DNA of 64,000 nucleotides from Plantactinospora sp. BC1 (GTDB taxonomy: Bacteria; Actinomycetota; Actinomycetes; Mycobacteriales; Micromonosporaceae), in assembly GCF_003030345.1 (NCBI RefSeq), contig NZ_CP028158.1:992001-1056000 (forward strand), written 5' to 3'. Below, in pieces: positions 35,229 to 46,200 of the stretch (the first letter of the stretch is position 1; each line of letters starts with the position of its first letter). The notes under the pieces are model-generated. The model searched no databases. It was not told where the DNA came from and saw only the letters and a program-made list of their open reading frames with translations. The position numbers and the translations under genes were made by a program.

Positions 35229-38200
35229 TCAGCTCGTCCCCTCTTGACTCGTCCGCGCCGAGGCGGACCCGTTCAGCTCGCGTTCGGCCTCCTCGTCGGT
35301 CATCCGCTCCAGCTGCGCCAGCAGCTCCGCCACGCCGTCGTCGCGGGCGGCCCCGGCCAGCAGGGCGGACTCCACCGCCTCCGCCATCCCGGCGAGGGTG
35401 GCGGCGGTGAACAGGTCCCGTACGGGGACCTCGACACCGAGGACGGTCCGGATCCGTGCCACCACCTGCATCAGGTTCAGGGAGGTGGCGCCGAGGTCGA
35501 AGAAGTTCGCGTCGACGCTGACCCGCCGCCGGCCCAGCACGTCGAGCCAGATGTCGTGCAGCGCCTCCTCGACCGGCGTACGCGGCGGCACGAGGTCGCC
35601 GCCGGGTTCCGGCACCTCGAACCGGTGCAGCCGGGCGCGGTCCACCTTGCCGCTGGTGGTGAGCGGCAGCGCGGGCACCGGTACGACGGCCGCCGGCACC
35701 AGGTAGCCGGGGAGGCGGGCGCGGAGGAAGTCGACGATCCCGGCCGGGTCGGCGCCGGGGTGCGGCTCGACGAAGGCGACCAGGGTGTGCCCGCCCGGGG
35801 CGGTGCGCCGGGCGATGACGGCGCCGGCCCGTACCGCCGGGTGGGCGTGCAGCGCGCTCTCGGCCTCGGCCGGCTCCACCCGTACGCCGTCGATCTTCAC
35901 CTGGTGGTCGGTGCGGCCGACGTACTCCAGCTGGCCGTCGACCCGCCAGCGGGCCAGGTCGCCGGTGCGGTACAGCCGGGCGCCGGGCGGGCCGAACGGG
36001 TCCGGGACGAAGCGTTCGGCGGTCCGGTCCGGGGCGTTCAGGTAGCCACGGGCCAGCCCGTCGCCCCCGACGTACAGCTCGCCCACCACCCCGACCGGGA
36101 CCCGCTGCCCGGCCCGGTCCAGCACCTGCACCCGGGTGTTGGCCAGCGGGCGGCCGATCGGCACCGGCCCGGTCTCGACGCCGGTCTGGTAGCCGGTGGC
36201 GTCCCCCATCACCTCGGTCGTCCCGTAGAGGTTGAGCAGCGTCGCGTCCGGCAGCAGCCGCCGGAAGTGGGCCACCAGGTCGGCGGTGAGCGTCTCGCCG
36301 CTGACGGTCCAGCGCCGCAGCGCCGGCAGCCGCTCACCGGTCGCCTCCAGGATGTGCAGCACGACCCGGAGCAGGGACGGCACCAGGACGATCCGGCTGA
36401 CCCGGTGCGCGGCGAGCGCCCTTACCAGCCGGGCTGGGTCGCCGGTGACCTCCGCCGGCAGTACCACCAGGGGCACCCCGCCGAGCAGCGGCCCGAACAG
36501 CTCCGCCACCGAGTCCACGAAGGTCATGGCGGTCTTCTGGCAGCACACCTCGCCCGGCTCGTACGGCTGGGTGTGCCAGGACCAGTGCAGCCGGTTGACC
36601 ACCGCGCGGTGGGTGCCCAGCACCCCCTTGGGGCGGCCGGTGGAGCCGGAGGTGTAGATGACGAACGCGGCGTCCTCCGGGCCGACCGGGCTGCCGGCCG
36701 CCTCGGCCGGGTCCCGGTCGGTCTCGGCCTCCGTCTCGGACTCGTTCCCGGACTCCGTCTCGGACCCGGACTCGGTCTCGGAGTCGGCCGTCGAGACGTC
36801 CAGCACCGGGACCGGCAGGTCCGGTGGGGCCGACGCCGGGTGGGTGACGACCAGCCGGCTGCCGCTGTCGGCGAGCACCGCGCCGAGCCGCTCCGGGCCC
36901 TGCGCCGGATCGAGCGGCAGGTAGGCCGCGCCGGCCCGGAGGGTGGCCAGGACCGCGACGACCGCGTCCACGCCGCGCGGCAGGCAGACGCCGACCACCT
37001 GACCGGTCCGCACGCCGCGCCGGACCAGATGTGCGGCCAGCGCCGAGGTCCGGCGGTCGAGTTCCCGGTACGTCAGCACGCGCTCGCCGTCGACGAGACA
37101 GACCGCCTCGGGGGTCCGGGCCACCTGGGCGGCGAAGAGTTCGGGCAGGGTGCGGTCGCGCGGGTACGGCGTGTCGGTGGCGTTCCACCGGGCCAGCGTC
37201 CGGGCCCACTCCGTCCCGGACTCCAGCGGCAGCCGGCCCACCGGCGTCCCCGGGTCCTCGGCCACCGCCCGCAGCAGCGTCACCAGGTGGCCGGCCCATC
37301 TCGCCACGGTCGCCTCGTCGAGCACGTCGGTGCTGTAGTCGAAGTCCAGGCGCCAGCCGTCGCCGGACTCCACCCCGTTCACCCCGAGGTCGAACTGGGC
37401 GTGCGCGACCGGCAGCTCCACCTCCTCGACCCGCAGGCCGGCGAGGTCCGGTGGGCGTACCGTCCGGTCGAGGTTGAAGACCGTGCGGAACAGTGGCGTA
37501 CGGGCCGGGTCGACCCGCACACCCAGCCGCTCGGCGAGCAGCCCGGAGGGGTGGTCCTGACGCTCGTACGCGTCGAGCAGGTGGTCGCTGACCTGGCGCA
37601 GCAGCGCCGTGAACGGCTGGTCGGCGTCGACCGTGGCCCGGATCGGCAGTACGTCCACGCAGTGCCCGACGGTCGTCTCCGCGCCCGCCGCACCGCGCCC
37701 GTTGACCGGTACCCCGACCACCACGTCGGGCTGGCCGGTCAGCCGGTGCAGCAGCACCTGGTACGCGCTGAGCAGCACCATGAGCAGCGTCGACCCGCCC
37801 GGCGCCCCGACCGCGCGCAACCGGTTGACCAGGCCGGTGTCCAGGGTGGTGGTGTACCGGGCACCGCGCATCGTCCGAGCTGCCGGGCGGGGCCGGTCGG
37901 TCGGCAGGTCCAGCTCCGGCGGCGGGCCGGCCATCCGGTCCAGCCAGTACCGCTCGGTCGCGGCGGCGTCCGGCCCGGTCAGGCGCTCGGCCAGTTCGGT
38001 CACGTACGCCCGGAACGGCCGTGCCGGCGGCGGCTGCCACGCCTGACCGCGCCGCCGCGCCGTGTAGGCGGCACCGATCTCCTGGAGCAGCAGGCCGACC
38101 GACCAGCCGTCGGCGACGATGTGGTGCACGGTCAGCGCGAGCAGGTGCTCGTCCGGCCCGGAGGGTGCGACGGCGAACCGGATCAGCGGCCCGGCGGCCA

Positions 38201-41200
38201 GGTCGAAGGGGCGGCGCTCCCGCTCGGCCAGCCAGGCGGGCACGTCCGCACCGCGCTCGGCCGGCACCGGCACCAGCGGCACGTCCACCTCGACCGCCGG
38301 CAGCACCCGCTGCCAGCGGGCCTGGTCGTCGTCGAAGACGGTACGCAGCGCCTCGTGCCGGGCCACCACCGCCCGGACCGCGCCGCGCAGCGCGTCGAGG
38401 TCCAGGTCGCCGTGGAGTCGCAGGACGCTGGTCTGGTGGTACGCCACCGAGGCCTGCGGATCGAACTGCGCGACCGTCCACAGTTGACGCTGCGCGGCGG
38501 TCAGCGGACAGGTCGGATCGTCCGCGCGCATGCCGCCCGGCGGGTGCGAGCGCTCGTCCGCGCCGACGGCGGCCGGGGCGGATACCCGGTCCTCCCTGGC
38601 CGGTCTCCCGGACGGTGCCGCCGGGGTGTGCAGCACCGGCCCCTCCCCGGCGGGCAGCAGCCCGGCCGCGCGCATCGCGGTGACGCCCTCGCGGACCGCG
38701 TGCACGATCCGGTCGACGTCCTCGTCGGTGTGCACGGCGGAGAGGAAGGCGTTGTGCCCCTCCCGGGCGTGCACACCGCGCAGGACCAGGTGGTAGTAGA
38801 GCAGGTGGATGTCCTGTGTGGAAAAGAATCGGAAGAGCGATCCGAAGTGCGCCACCCGGATCGGCACCGCCTCCTCGGCGAAGAAGTCGTTGAGCCGTTC
38901 GACCATCTCGGCGGTGCGCCGGTTGAGCGCGTCGTGCAGCTCCGGCCCCCGCCGGGTCAGCTCGGCGAGCACGGCGGAGGCGGCGGCCATCGCGAGCGGG
39001 TGCTTGCAGAAGGTGCCGGCGAAGAACGTCGTCTCGGCCGACGGGAAGGAGTCGTCGCCGTACGACCAGGTGCCGCCGTCGACCGCGTCGAGGAACCGCG
39101 CGTCACCCGCGACGGCGCCGATCGGCAGGCCGCCGCCGAGCACCTTGCCGTAGGTGGCGAGGTCGGCGCGTACCCCGAACCACTCCTGCGCGCCGCCCGG
39201 GCGGGTCCGCAGCCCGGTGACGATCTCGTCGAAGACCAGCGCCGCTCCCGATCCGGTGGTCAGTTCCCGCAGTTCCCGCAGGAACCATCCCGGTTGGATG
39301 TCCGGCCGGCGGCTCTGCACCGGCTCCACGAGTACGGCGGCGAGGTCGTCACCCTGGGCACGTAGCGTCCGCAAGGCCGCCTCGTCGGCGTACGGCAGGA
39401 TGATCAGGTCGTCGACCATGCGTTGCGGGATGCCGGGGGCGACCGGCGCGGGCGGCAGGTCGGGCCGCAGCCGCCGCATGCTGCCCAGTGTGCCGTCGTA
39501 GATCCCGTGGTAGGAGCCGGCGAACATCGCCACCCTGGTCCGGCCGGTCGCGGCGCGGGCCAGCCGCAGCGCCATCATCACGGCCTCGCTGCCGGAGTTG
39601 CAGAACGCCACCCGGGCCGCCCCGGTCAGCCCGGCCAGCAGCCTGGCGACCTCGCCGGCCCGATCGGACTGCACCCCGATGTGCACACCGCGATCGAGCT
39701 GCTCGCGGATCGCCTCGGTGACGAACGGCGGCGAGTGGCCGAACAGGTTCGAGCCGTACCCCATCATCACGTCGACGTACTCGTTGCCGTCGACGTCCCA
39801 GAGCCGGGTGCCGGCGGACCGTTCCGCCGCGATGGGATAGACCATCTCCTTGATCGCCATGCGGAAGTCCGACATGACCCGGTTGTCGTTGTCGGCCAGC
39901 ACCGGGCGGTGGGTCGCGGCGAGCCGTCGCGAGCCGGCGGTCCGCCGGGTGTATTCGGTGATCAGGTTGGCGAGGGCGCGCGGGCTGCCGGAGGTCGCGC
40001 CGGTCCGCCGCACGACGATGGGCCGGAACGGTACGAAGGGCTCGGCGCCCGGCACCGCCTCCGGTTCCGCCTCCCCCGCCCCGGCGGTCGCCGCTGGCGT
40101 CGCCCCCGCCGCCCGCGCCGGAGCCGCCTCGGATGCCGGCGGCGGTGCGTGCCGGGCCGGGTCGTACTCCGCCGCGACATGCCCGGCGACCGCCTCCAGC
40201 GTGGTCAGCTCGGAGAGCAACTGGCGGACGGTGAGCCGTACCCCGAAGGTCGACTCGATCACCTGGGCCGCCTCGATCAGGACCAGCGAGTCGAGTCCGA
40301 TCTCCAGCAGCGACGCGCCCGGGTCGACCCGCTCGGGACTCACCCGCAGCAGCCGCGCCGTCAGGTCCCGCAACCGGGCCAGTACGTCGTGCGCTGCGAC
40401 GCCTTCCGGCACGGCGGCCGGTACCGGATCCGGCACGGCCGGTACCGCCGCCGACTCCGGCTCTCGGGCGGTCGGCGCCAACTCCGGCGCGGTCGACTCC
40501 GGCCCTCGCGCGGTCGAGTCCGGCTCTCGGGTGCCGGGTACGGCCGGCGGGGCGGTCGGCGGGGCGGTCGGCCGGGCGGCCTCCGGTTCGGGCAGCCAGT
40601 ACCGCTTCGGCGCGAACGGGTATTTCGGCACCGTCACCCGGCGGGGCTGCCGGTGGCCGTCGAACGCCCGCCAGTCGACCGGCACCCCGGCGACGTAGGC
40701 GCCGCCGAGCGCCGCGAGCATGGTCTGCGTCGGGTCGCGCTCGGCGTCCAGCGACGACAGCCAGGTCAACCCGGGATCGGGCGCGATCCGCCGGCCCAGC
40801 GGGGCGAGGGTGGGATGGGGGCCGATCTCCAGGAAGACCTCGACACCGTGCTCGACCAGCGCGCCGACCCCGGCGGCGAAGAGCACCGGCTGCCGGGCCT
40901 GCGCAGCCCAGTACCCGGGCTCCAGCTCGTCGGCGCCGCCGACGAACCGTCCGGTGCGGCCGGAGACCATCGGGATGCGCGGTTCGGTGAACCGGGCGGT
41001 CGCGGCGCTTTCCCGCAGGGCGGGGAGGATCGGGTCCATCAGCGGCGAGTGGAACGGCACCGCGCCGGGCAGCGGCCGGACCGGCAGGCCGGCGGCGGCG
41101 CAGCGTTCGGCGAACTCCTCGACCGCGACGCGGTCGCCGGAGACGACGGTGTGCCGTGGACCGTTGACCGCCGCCACCGCTATGCCGCCGGCACCGGGGC

Positions 41201-43232
41201 CGAGCAGCGGGGTGACGTCGCGCTCCTCGGCGAGGACCGCCACCATCAGCCCGCCCGTCACGGCCTCGGCGGTGAGCCGTCCGCGTTCGGCCACCAGCCG
41301 CGCAGCGTCGGGCAGGCTCACGGCGCCGGCAACGCAGGCGGCGGCGTACTCGCCGAGGCTGTGCCCGAGCACCGCCTCCGGGCGCAGCCCCCAGCGCAGC
41401 CAGGTGCGGGCCAGCGCGTATTCCAGCGCGAAGAGGATCGGCTGGGCGATCCGGGTGTCGGCGAGCTGGGCCGAGGCGGGGTGCGCCGGGTCGAGATACC
41501 GGTGCGCCGGCTCGTCGAGATGCGGGCGGAGCGCCTCGTCCACCTCGTCGAAGGCGGCCCGGAAGGCCGGTTCGGTGTCGCGCAGGCCGGCACCGGCACC
41601 GGGGTGCAGCCGCCCCTGCCCGGTGAAGAGGAAGGCGGTCGCCGGACGACGCGGGGCGTGTCCGACCGCGACGCCGGGCCGGCGTCCGGTGCCGCCGAGA
41701 TGGCGGGTGAGCGCCCCGGCGAGCGCGCCGGCCGAGTCCCCGACGACGGCCAGCCGGTGTGGAAGGGCGGCACGCCCGTCGTTCGCGGTGTAGCAGTAGT
41801 CCGCGACGGGCAGGTCCGGGTGCGCGGCGAGGTGGGCCCGGTGCCGGTCGGCGAGGGTACGCAGCGCCTCGGCGCTCTTCGCCGACAGCGTCAGCAGGTG
41901 CGCCGGACGCGGGGGCGTTCCGGGGACCGGTGCGGGCGCGGCGACCGGCGCCTCCTCCAGCACCACGTGTGCGTTGGTGCCGCCGATGCCGAGCGAGCTG
42001 ACGCCGGCCCGGCGGGGGAACTCCCGGGCCGGCCACTCCCGCAGTTCGGTGTTGACGTAGAACGGGCTGCCGGCGAAGTCGATGCGCGGGTTGGGCGTGC
42101 TGAAGTTCAGGCTGGGCGGGATCTCCCGGTGCCAGAGCGCCAGGGCCGTCTTGATGAGCCCGGCCACCCCGGCGGCCGCGTCCAGGTGACCGATGTTCGT
42201 CTTCACCGAGCCGAGCGCGCAGAAGCCGCGCTGGTCGGTGGTACGCCGGAACGCCTGGGTGAGCGCGGCCACCTCGATCGGGTCGCCGAGTTCGGTGCCG
42301 GTACCGTGCGCCTCGACGTACCCGACCGTGTCGGCGGGGACGTCGGCGAAGGCCAGCGCGCCGGCCACCACGGCGGCCTGGGCGTCGACGCTCGGCGCCG
42401 TGTAGCTGACCTTCGTGGCGGCGTCGTTGTTCACCGAGGTGCCCTTGATGACCGCGTACACCCGGTCGCCGTCGCGGATCGCGTCCGGCAGCGGCCGCAG
42501 GACGACAGCACCGAGCCCGTTGCCGAAGACGGTGCCGTGGGCGTCCCGGTCGAACGTCCGGGTGTGCCCGTCCGGCGAGAAGATCGCGTTCGGGTTGAAG
42601 ACGTACCCGGTCCGCTGCCGGGTCTGCACGGCGACACCGCCCGCGATGGCCACCTCGGACTGCCCGCTCAGGATGCTCTGGCAGGCCAGGTGCACCGCGA
42701 CCAGCGAGGTGGAGCAGGCGGTCTGCACCGCGACGCTCTCACCGGTCAGGTTGAGCTTGTAGGAGACCCGGGTGGGCAGGTAGTCCTTGTCGGTGCCGAT
42801 CACCCCCTGGTAGGCGCGCACCGCCGAGGTGGCGCCGCGCAGCACCGAGAGGCCGTACGTGCTGGCGGTGGAGCCGGCGTACAGGGCCACCGTCAGGTCG
42901 CCCCGGGTCAGGTCGTGGCCGGTGTCCTCCATCGCCTCCCAGACGCACTGGAGGAAGAGCCGGTGCTGCGGGTCCATGAGTTCGGCCTCGGACGCCGAGA
43001 CGCCGAAGAACTCCGCGTCGAAGAGGTCGGCGCCGTCGAGGACACCGGCGGCCGGTACGAACCCTTCGGCGCTCTGGTCCACCGGCAAGTACGACGGCGG
43101 CTCCAGCTCCTCCGCGCCGAAGAAGCTCACCGACTCGACCCCGGCGCGGAGGTTGGACCAGAACTGGTCGAGATCCGCCGCCCCGGGGCAGCGGATGGCC
43201 ATGCCGACGATGGCGATGTCGGTGTCGTTCAC
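35229..43232 (-). CDS. Hybrid PKS-NRPS, KS-AT-ACP-AMT-C-A-PCP
   Basis: 2667 aa. KS with Cys173 (TACSTSL), His309 (EAHGTGT) and His349 (KTNIGHL). AT with Ser625 (GHSLGEY), probably malonyl-specific. ACP with Ser near 982 (IGLDSL). AMT (about 1115-1530) is a glutamate-semialdehyde-type PLP aminotransferase with Lys1363 (TYGKVLGGG), which aminates the beta-ketoacyl chain as in iturin and mycosubtilin synthetases. C (about 1585-2010) has intact HHIVADG. A has pocket V-D-A-V-T-S-L-G-D-K, beta-alanine-like (Asp at 236 rather than 235). The PCP is GATSLNL. No ketoreductase is present, as expected if the ketone is transaminated. GTG 43232 follows GGGGGT; the longer frame to 43340 lacks an RBS and overlaps the upstream gene. 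Confidence 0.94.
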   Translation of the reverse strand: MNDTDIAIVGMAIRCPGAADLDQFWSNLRAGVESVSFFGAEELEPPSYLPVDQSAEGFVPAAGVLDGADLFDAEFFGVSASEAELMDPQHRLFLQCVWEAMEDTGHDLTRGDLTVALYAGSTASTYGLSVLRGATSAVRAYQGVIGTDKDYLPTRVSYKLNLTGESVAVQTACSTSLVAVHLACQSILSGQSEVAIAGGVAVQTRQRTGYVFNPNAIFSPDGHTRTFDRDAHGTVFGNGLGAVVLRPLPDAIRDGDRVYAVIKGTSVNNDAATKVSYTAPSVDAQAAVVAGALAFADVPADTVGYVEAHGTGTELGDPIEVAALTQAFRRTTDQRGFCALGSVKTNIGHLDAAAGVAGLIKTALALWHREIPPSLNFSTPNPRIDFAGSPFYVNTELREWPAREFPRRAGVSSLGIGGTNAHVVLEEAPVAAPAPVPGTPPRPAHLLTLSAKSAEALRTLADRHRAHLAAHPDLPVADYCYTANDGRAALPHRLAVVGDSAGALAGALTRHLGGTGRRPGVAVGHAPRRPATAFLFTGQGRLHPGAGAGLRDTEPAFRAAFDEVDEALRPHLDEPAHRYLDPAHPASAQLADTRIAQPILFALEYALARTWLRWGLRPEAVLGHSLGEYAAACVAGAVSLPDAARLVAERGRLTAEAVTGGLMVAVLAEERDVTPLLGPGAGGIAVAAVNGPRHTVVSGDRVAVEEFAERCAAAGLPVRPLPGAVPFHSPLMDPILPALRESAATARFTEPRIPMVSGRTGRFVGGADELEPGYWAAQARQPVLFAAGVGALVEHGVEVFLEIGPHPTLAPLGRRIAPDPGLTWLSSLDAERDPTQTMLAALGGAYVAGVPVDWRAFDGHRQPRRVTVPKYPFAPKRYWLPEPEAARPTAPPTAPPAVPGTREPDSTARGPESTAPELAPTAREPESAAVPAVPDPVPAAVPEGVAAHDVLARLRDLTARLLRVSPERVDPGASLLEIGLDSLVLIEAAQVIESTFGVRLTVRQLLSELTTLEAVAGHVAAEYDPARHAPPPASEAAPARAAGATPAATAGAGEAEPEAVPGAEPFVPFRPIVVRRTGATSGSPRALANLITEYTRRTAGSRRLAATHRPVLADNDNRVMSDFRMAIKEMVYPIAAERSAGTRLWDVDGNEYVDVMMGYGSNLFGHSPPFVTEAIREQLDRGVHIGVQSDRAGEVARLLAGLTGAARVAFCNSGSEAVMMALRLARAATGRTRVAMFAGSYHGIYDGTLGSMRRLRPDLPPAPVAPGIPQRMVDDLIILPYADEAALRTLRAQGDDLAAVLVEPVQSRRPDIQPGWFLRELRELTTGSGAALVFDEIVTGLRTRPGGAQEWFGVRADLATYGKVLGGGLPIGAVAGDARFLDAVDGGTWSYGDDSFPSAETTFFAGTFCKHPLAMAAASAVLAELTRRGPELHDALNRRTAEMVERLNDFFAEEAVPIRVAHFGSLFRFFSTQDIHLLYYHLVLRGVHAREGHNAFLSAVHTDEDVDRIVHAVREGVTAMRAAGLLPAGEGPVLHTPAAPSGRPAREDRVSAPAAVGADERSHPPGGMRADDPTCPLTAAQRQLWTVAQFDPQASVAYHQTSVLRLHGDLDLDALRGAVRAVVARHEALRTVFDDDQARWQRVLPAVEVDVPLVPVPAERGADVPAWLAERERRPFDLAAGPLIRFAVAPSGPDEHLLALTVHHIVADGWSVGLLLQEIGAAYTARRRGQAWQPPPARPFRAYVTELAERLTGPDAAATERYWLDRMAGPPPELDLPTDRPRPAARTMRGARYTTTLDTGLVNRLRAVGAPGGSTLLMVLLSAYQVLLHRLTGQPDVVVGVPVNGRGAAGAETTVGHCVDVLPIRATVDADQPFTALLRQVSDHLLDAYERQDHPSGLLAERLGVRVDPARTPLFRTVFNLDRTVRPPDLAGLRVEEVELPVAHAQFDLGVNGVESGDGWRLDFDYSTDVLDEATVARWAGHLVTLLRAVAEDPGTPVGRLPLESGTEWARTLARWNATDTPYPRDRTLPELFAAQVARTPEAVCLVDGERVLTYRELDRRTSALAAHLVRRGVRTGQVVGVCLPRGVDAVVAVLATLRAGAAYLPLDPAQGPERLGAVLADSGSRLVVTHPASAPPDLPVPVLDVSTADSETESGSETESGNESETEAETDRDPAEAAGSPVGPEDAAFVIYTSGSTGRPKGVLGTHRAVVNRLHWSWHTQPYEPGEVCCQKTAMTFVDSVAELFGPLLGGVPLVVLPAEVTGDPARLVRALAAHRVSRIVLVPSLLRVVLHILEATGERLPALRRWTVSGETLTADLVAHFRRLLPDATLLNLYGTTEVMGDATGYQTGVETGPVPIGRPLANTRVQVLDRAGQRVPVGVVGELYVGGDGLARGYLNAPDRTAERFVPDPFGPPGARLYRTGDLARWRVDGQLEYVGRTDHQVKIDGVRVEPAEAESALHAHPAVRAGAVIARRTAPGGHTLVAFVEPHPGADPAGIVDFLRARLPGYLVPAAVVPVPALPLTTSGKVDRARLHRFEVPEPGGDLVPPRTPVEEALHDIWLDVLGRRRVSVDANFFDLGATSLNLMQVVARIRTVLGVEVPVRDLFTAATLAGMAEAVESALLAGAARDDGVAELLAQLERMTDEEAERELNGSASARTSQEGTS
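36718..36797 (-). repeat. Low-complexity acidic Ser/Glu/Thr repeat inside an A domain
   Basis: Tandem six-base-like units encode alternating SETES-type residues between core motifs A2 and A3 of the PKS-NRPS adenylation domain. It inserts roughly 20 acidic residues in a surface loop. The other A domains of the cluster lack it, so it is probably slippage-derived and functionally neutral. Confidence 0.6.
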
Positions 43233-43251
43233 GAGACCCCCTGCGGTCGGC

Positions 43252-46200
43252 TCACTGCGGTTCGGTTCCGGCGGCGCGGGCGGTGCGGGCGCGGCCCCCG
43301 GCCAGGGCCCGACGGCGCCGCGCCGCGTCCTCGGCGCCACGGCGCAGCCGGTCGGCTCCCTCGGCCGCCCCGCCGTCCAGGTGGGCGACGAGGGCCTGGA
43401 TCGTCGGGTTCTGGAAGAGCCGGACCACCGGCATGTCGACGTCGAACGCCGCGACGATCCGTTCGTGCACCTCGACCAGGGTCAGCGAGGTGCCGCCGAG
43501 GTCGAAGAAGTTGTCCTGCACGCCGACCCGGTCCACGCCGAGCACCTCCGCCCAGATCTCGCTGAGCCGGCGCTCGACCACGGAGCGCGGGGCGACGAAG
43601 GCGCCGTCGAGGTGCGGCCGCTCGCCGGTGGGCGGCGGGAGCGCGGGCCGGTCGACCTTGCCGCTGGCGTTGCGGGGCAGCTCGGCGAGGTGCACGAAGG
43701 TGGACGGCACGAACGCGTCGGGCAGCCGTTCGTGCAGGTACGCCCGCAGCGCGGTGACGGTCGGCCGGCGCTCCCCCGCCGGCACCACGTACGCCACCAG
43801 CCGGTCCCGCCCGGCCGCGTCGGGATGGCTGACCACCACGCTGGTCCGTACCTCGGGATGGCGTTCGAGGGCCGCCTCCACCTCGGCCGGCTCCACCCGC
43901 ACACCACGAACCTTCACCTGATGATCCACCCGGCCCAGGAACTGCACCTGCCCATCCGGCAACACACACGCCAAATCCCCGGTCCGATACATCCGCCCAC
44001 CCACCACCCCGAACGGATCCGGCCGAAAACGCTCCGCCGTCAACCCCGGCTCACCCAGATAACCCCGCGACACCGCCGCACCGCCCACCCACAACTCTCC
44101 CGGCACACCGACCGGCACCAACTCCCCCACCCCATCCAGCACATACACCCGCACACCCCGAATCGGCCGACCGATCGGCACCGACGCCGCCACCGGTGCG
44201 GATCCGGGCTCGGTGCAGCAGGCGGTGTCCCATGCCTCGGAGGAGCCGTAGAGGTTGACCAGCCGGGCGTGCGGCATCGCGGTCTGGAAGCGGTGCCACA
44301 ACGACCACGGCAACGCCTCACCACTGCTCACCCACATCCGCAGCTCCGGCAACCGGGCACCCAGGTCCGGCACCGCGTCCAGGATGGAGCGCAGCAGCGA
44401 CGGCACCAGCAGCAGCCGGGTCACCCGCTCGCGGGCGAGCACCTCGACGAGTCGTACCGGGTCCCGGGAGACCTCGTCCGAGACCACCACCGACCGCACC
44501 CCCGCCAACAACCCACCCACCAACTCCCACACCGAATCCACAAAACCCACACTCGTCTTCTGACACACCACCTCCCCCACCCCAAAACCAAACCCCTCCC
44601 ACATCCACACCAACCGATTCCACAACTGCCCGTGCTCCACCACCACACCCTTCGGCCGCCCCGTCGACCCCGACGTGAACACCACAAACGCCCCCTGCCC
44701 CACCACCGGACCCACCGGCGCCACCACCCCGTCACCCACAACCCCAGCCACACCCCCGGACACATCCACCACCCGACCCGTAAAGTCCGGCACCGCACCG
44801 TCCACACCGGACACCAGCACCGAAACACCCGCCGCACCCGCCATCTCCGCCAACCGCCCAGCCGGTAACGACGGATCCAACGGCACGTACACCCCACCCG
44901 CCCACCACACCGCGAGCACCACCACCGGCAGATCCACCCCACGCGGCACACACACCCCGACGGGCGACTCCCGCACCACCCCCGCCGAACGCAACACCCC
45001 CGCCAACCGACCCGCCAACTCCGCCACCTCGGCGAACGTCACCGACACACCGGAGTCGTCCGACAACGCCACCGCGTCCCCGCTCGAACCCGCCACCCGC
45101 ACCAACCGCTCAAGCACGGATCCACCGGCATCAGCACCGGCAGCCCGGTCACCGGTCAGCACCGACAGGAGCCACTCCCGCGACGCCGCCGACATCAGCG
45201 GTGCCCGCGAGACGGGCTGGTCCGGGTCGGCGACGACGGCGGCGAGCAGGGCGCCGTACCCCTCGGCGAACCGTTCGACGGTGTCGGCGTCGTACCGGTC
45301 GGTGTCGTAGGTCCAGGAGGCGACCGCCCCGGTCGGGGTCTCGGCGACGGTCAGCGTCAGTTCGAACGGGGTGGCCACCCGGGGCAGCGGCACCGCGTCG
45401 ACCTCGAGCGGGCCGAGCCGGCCGTGCTGGCCGGGGATGCCGAGGACGAGGCCGGCCAGCGCGGCATCGCCACCGGGGTGGGCGGCGGCGACGGCGAACA
45501 TGGTCTGGAACACCGGCGCGTGGCTCAGGTCGTGGGTGCCGCCGAGCGCGTCGGCGACGAACGCGAACGGGTACTCCTGACGCTCCAGGGCGGCCAGCAG
45601 CTCTCGACGGACCTGGCCGAGCAGGGTACGGAACGACGGTTCGCCGGAGACGGTGCTGCGCAGCGGCAGCAGATTCGACACGTAGCCCACCACGTCGGCG
45701 TCGCCGGGCCGGACCCGGGCACCGGCCGGGGTGCCGACGACCAGGTCAGACGCGCCGCTGTAACGGTGGATCAGGGCCGTGTAGGCGGCCAGCAGCAGGG
45801 TGAAGAGCGTCGTCCCCTCGGCCGCCGCGAGGGCGCGTAGCCCGTCGACCAGATCGCCGGGGAGGTCGCTGTGCCGGGTCGCTCCCCGGAACCGCCGGAC
45901 CGGCGGACGGATGCCGGGGGCGGGCAGCACGGTACGCGGCGGTGCGCCGGCCAGCCGCCGGGTCCAGTACGACCGCGCCGGCTCGGCCCCCGGCCCGGTG
46001 ACCGCGCGGAGGTGCCGGGCGGCGTACCCGGCGTACGGCGGTGCGGGCGGCCGGTCCGTCGCGCCCTGTCCACCGAGAGCGGCACGGTACCGCTCGCCGA
46101 GTTCGGTCAGGAGCAGTTCGGCCGACCACAGGTCCAGGCAGATGTGGTGTGCGGCCAGCAGCAGCAGCGGGTCGCCGGCCCCGGTGTAGAGCCGTACCCG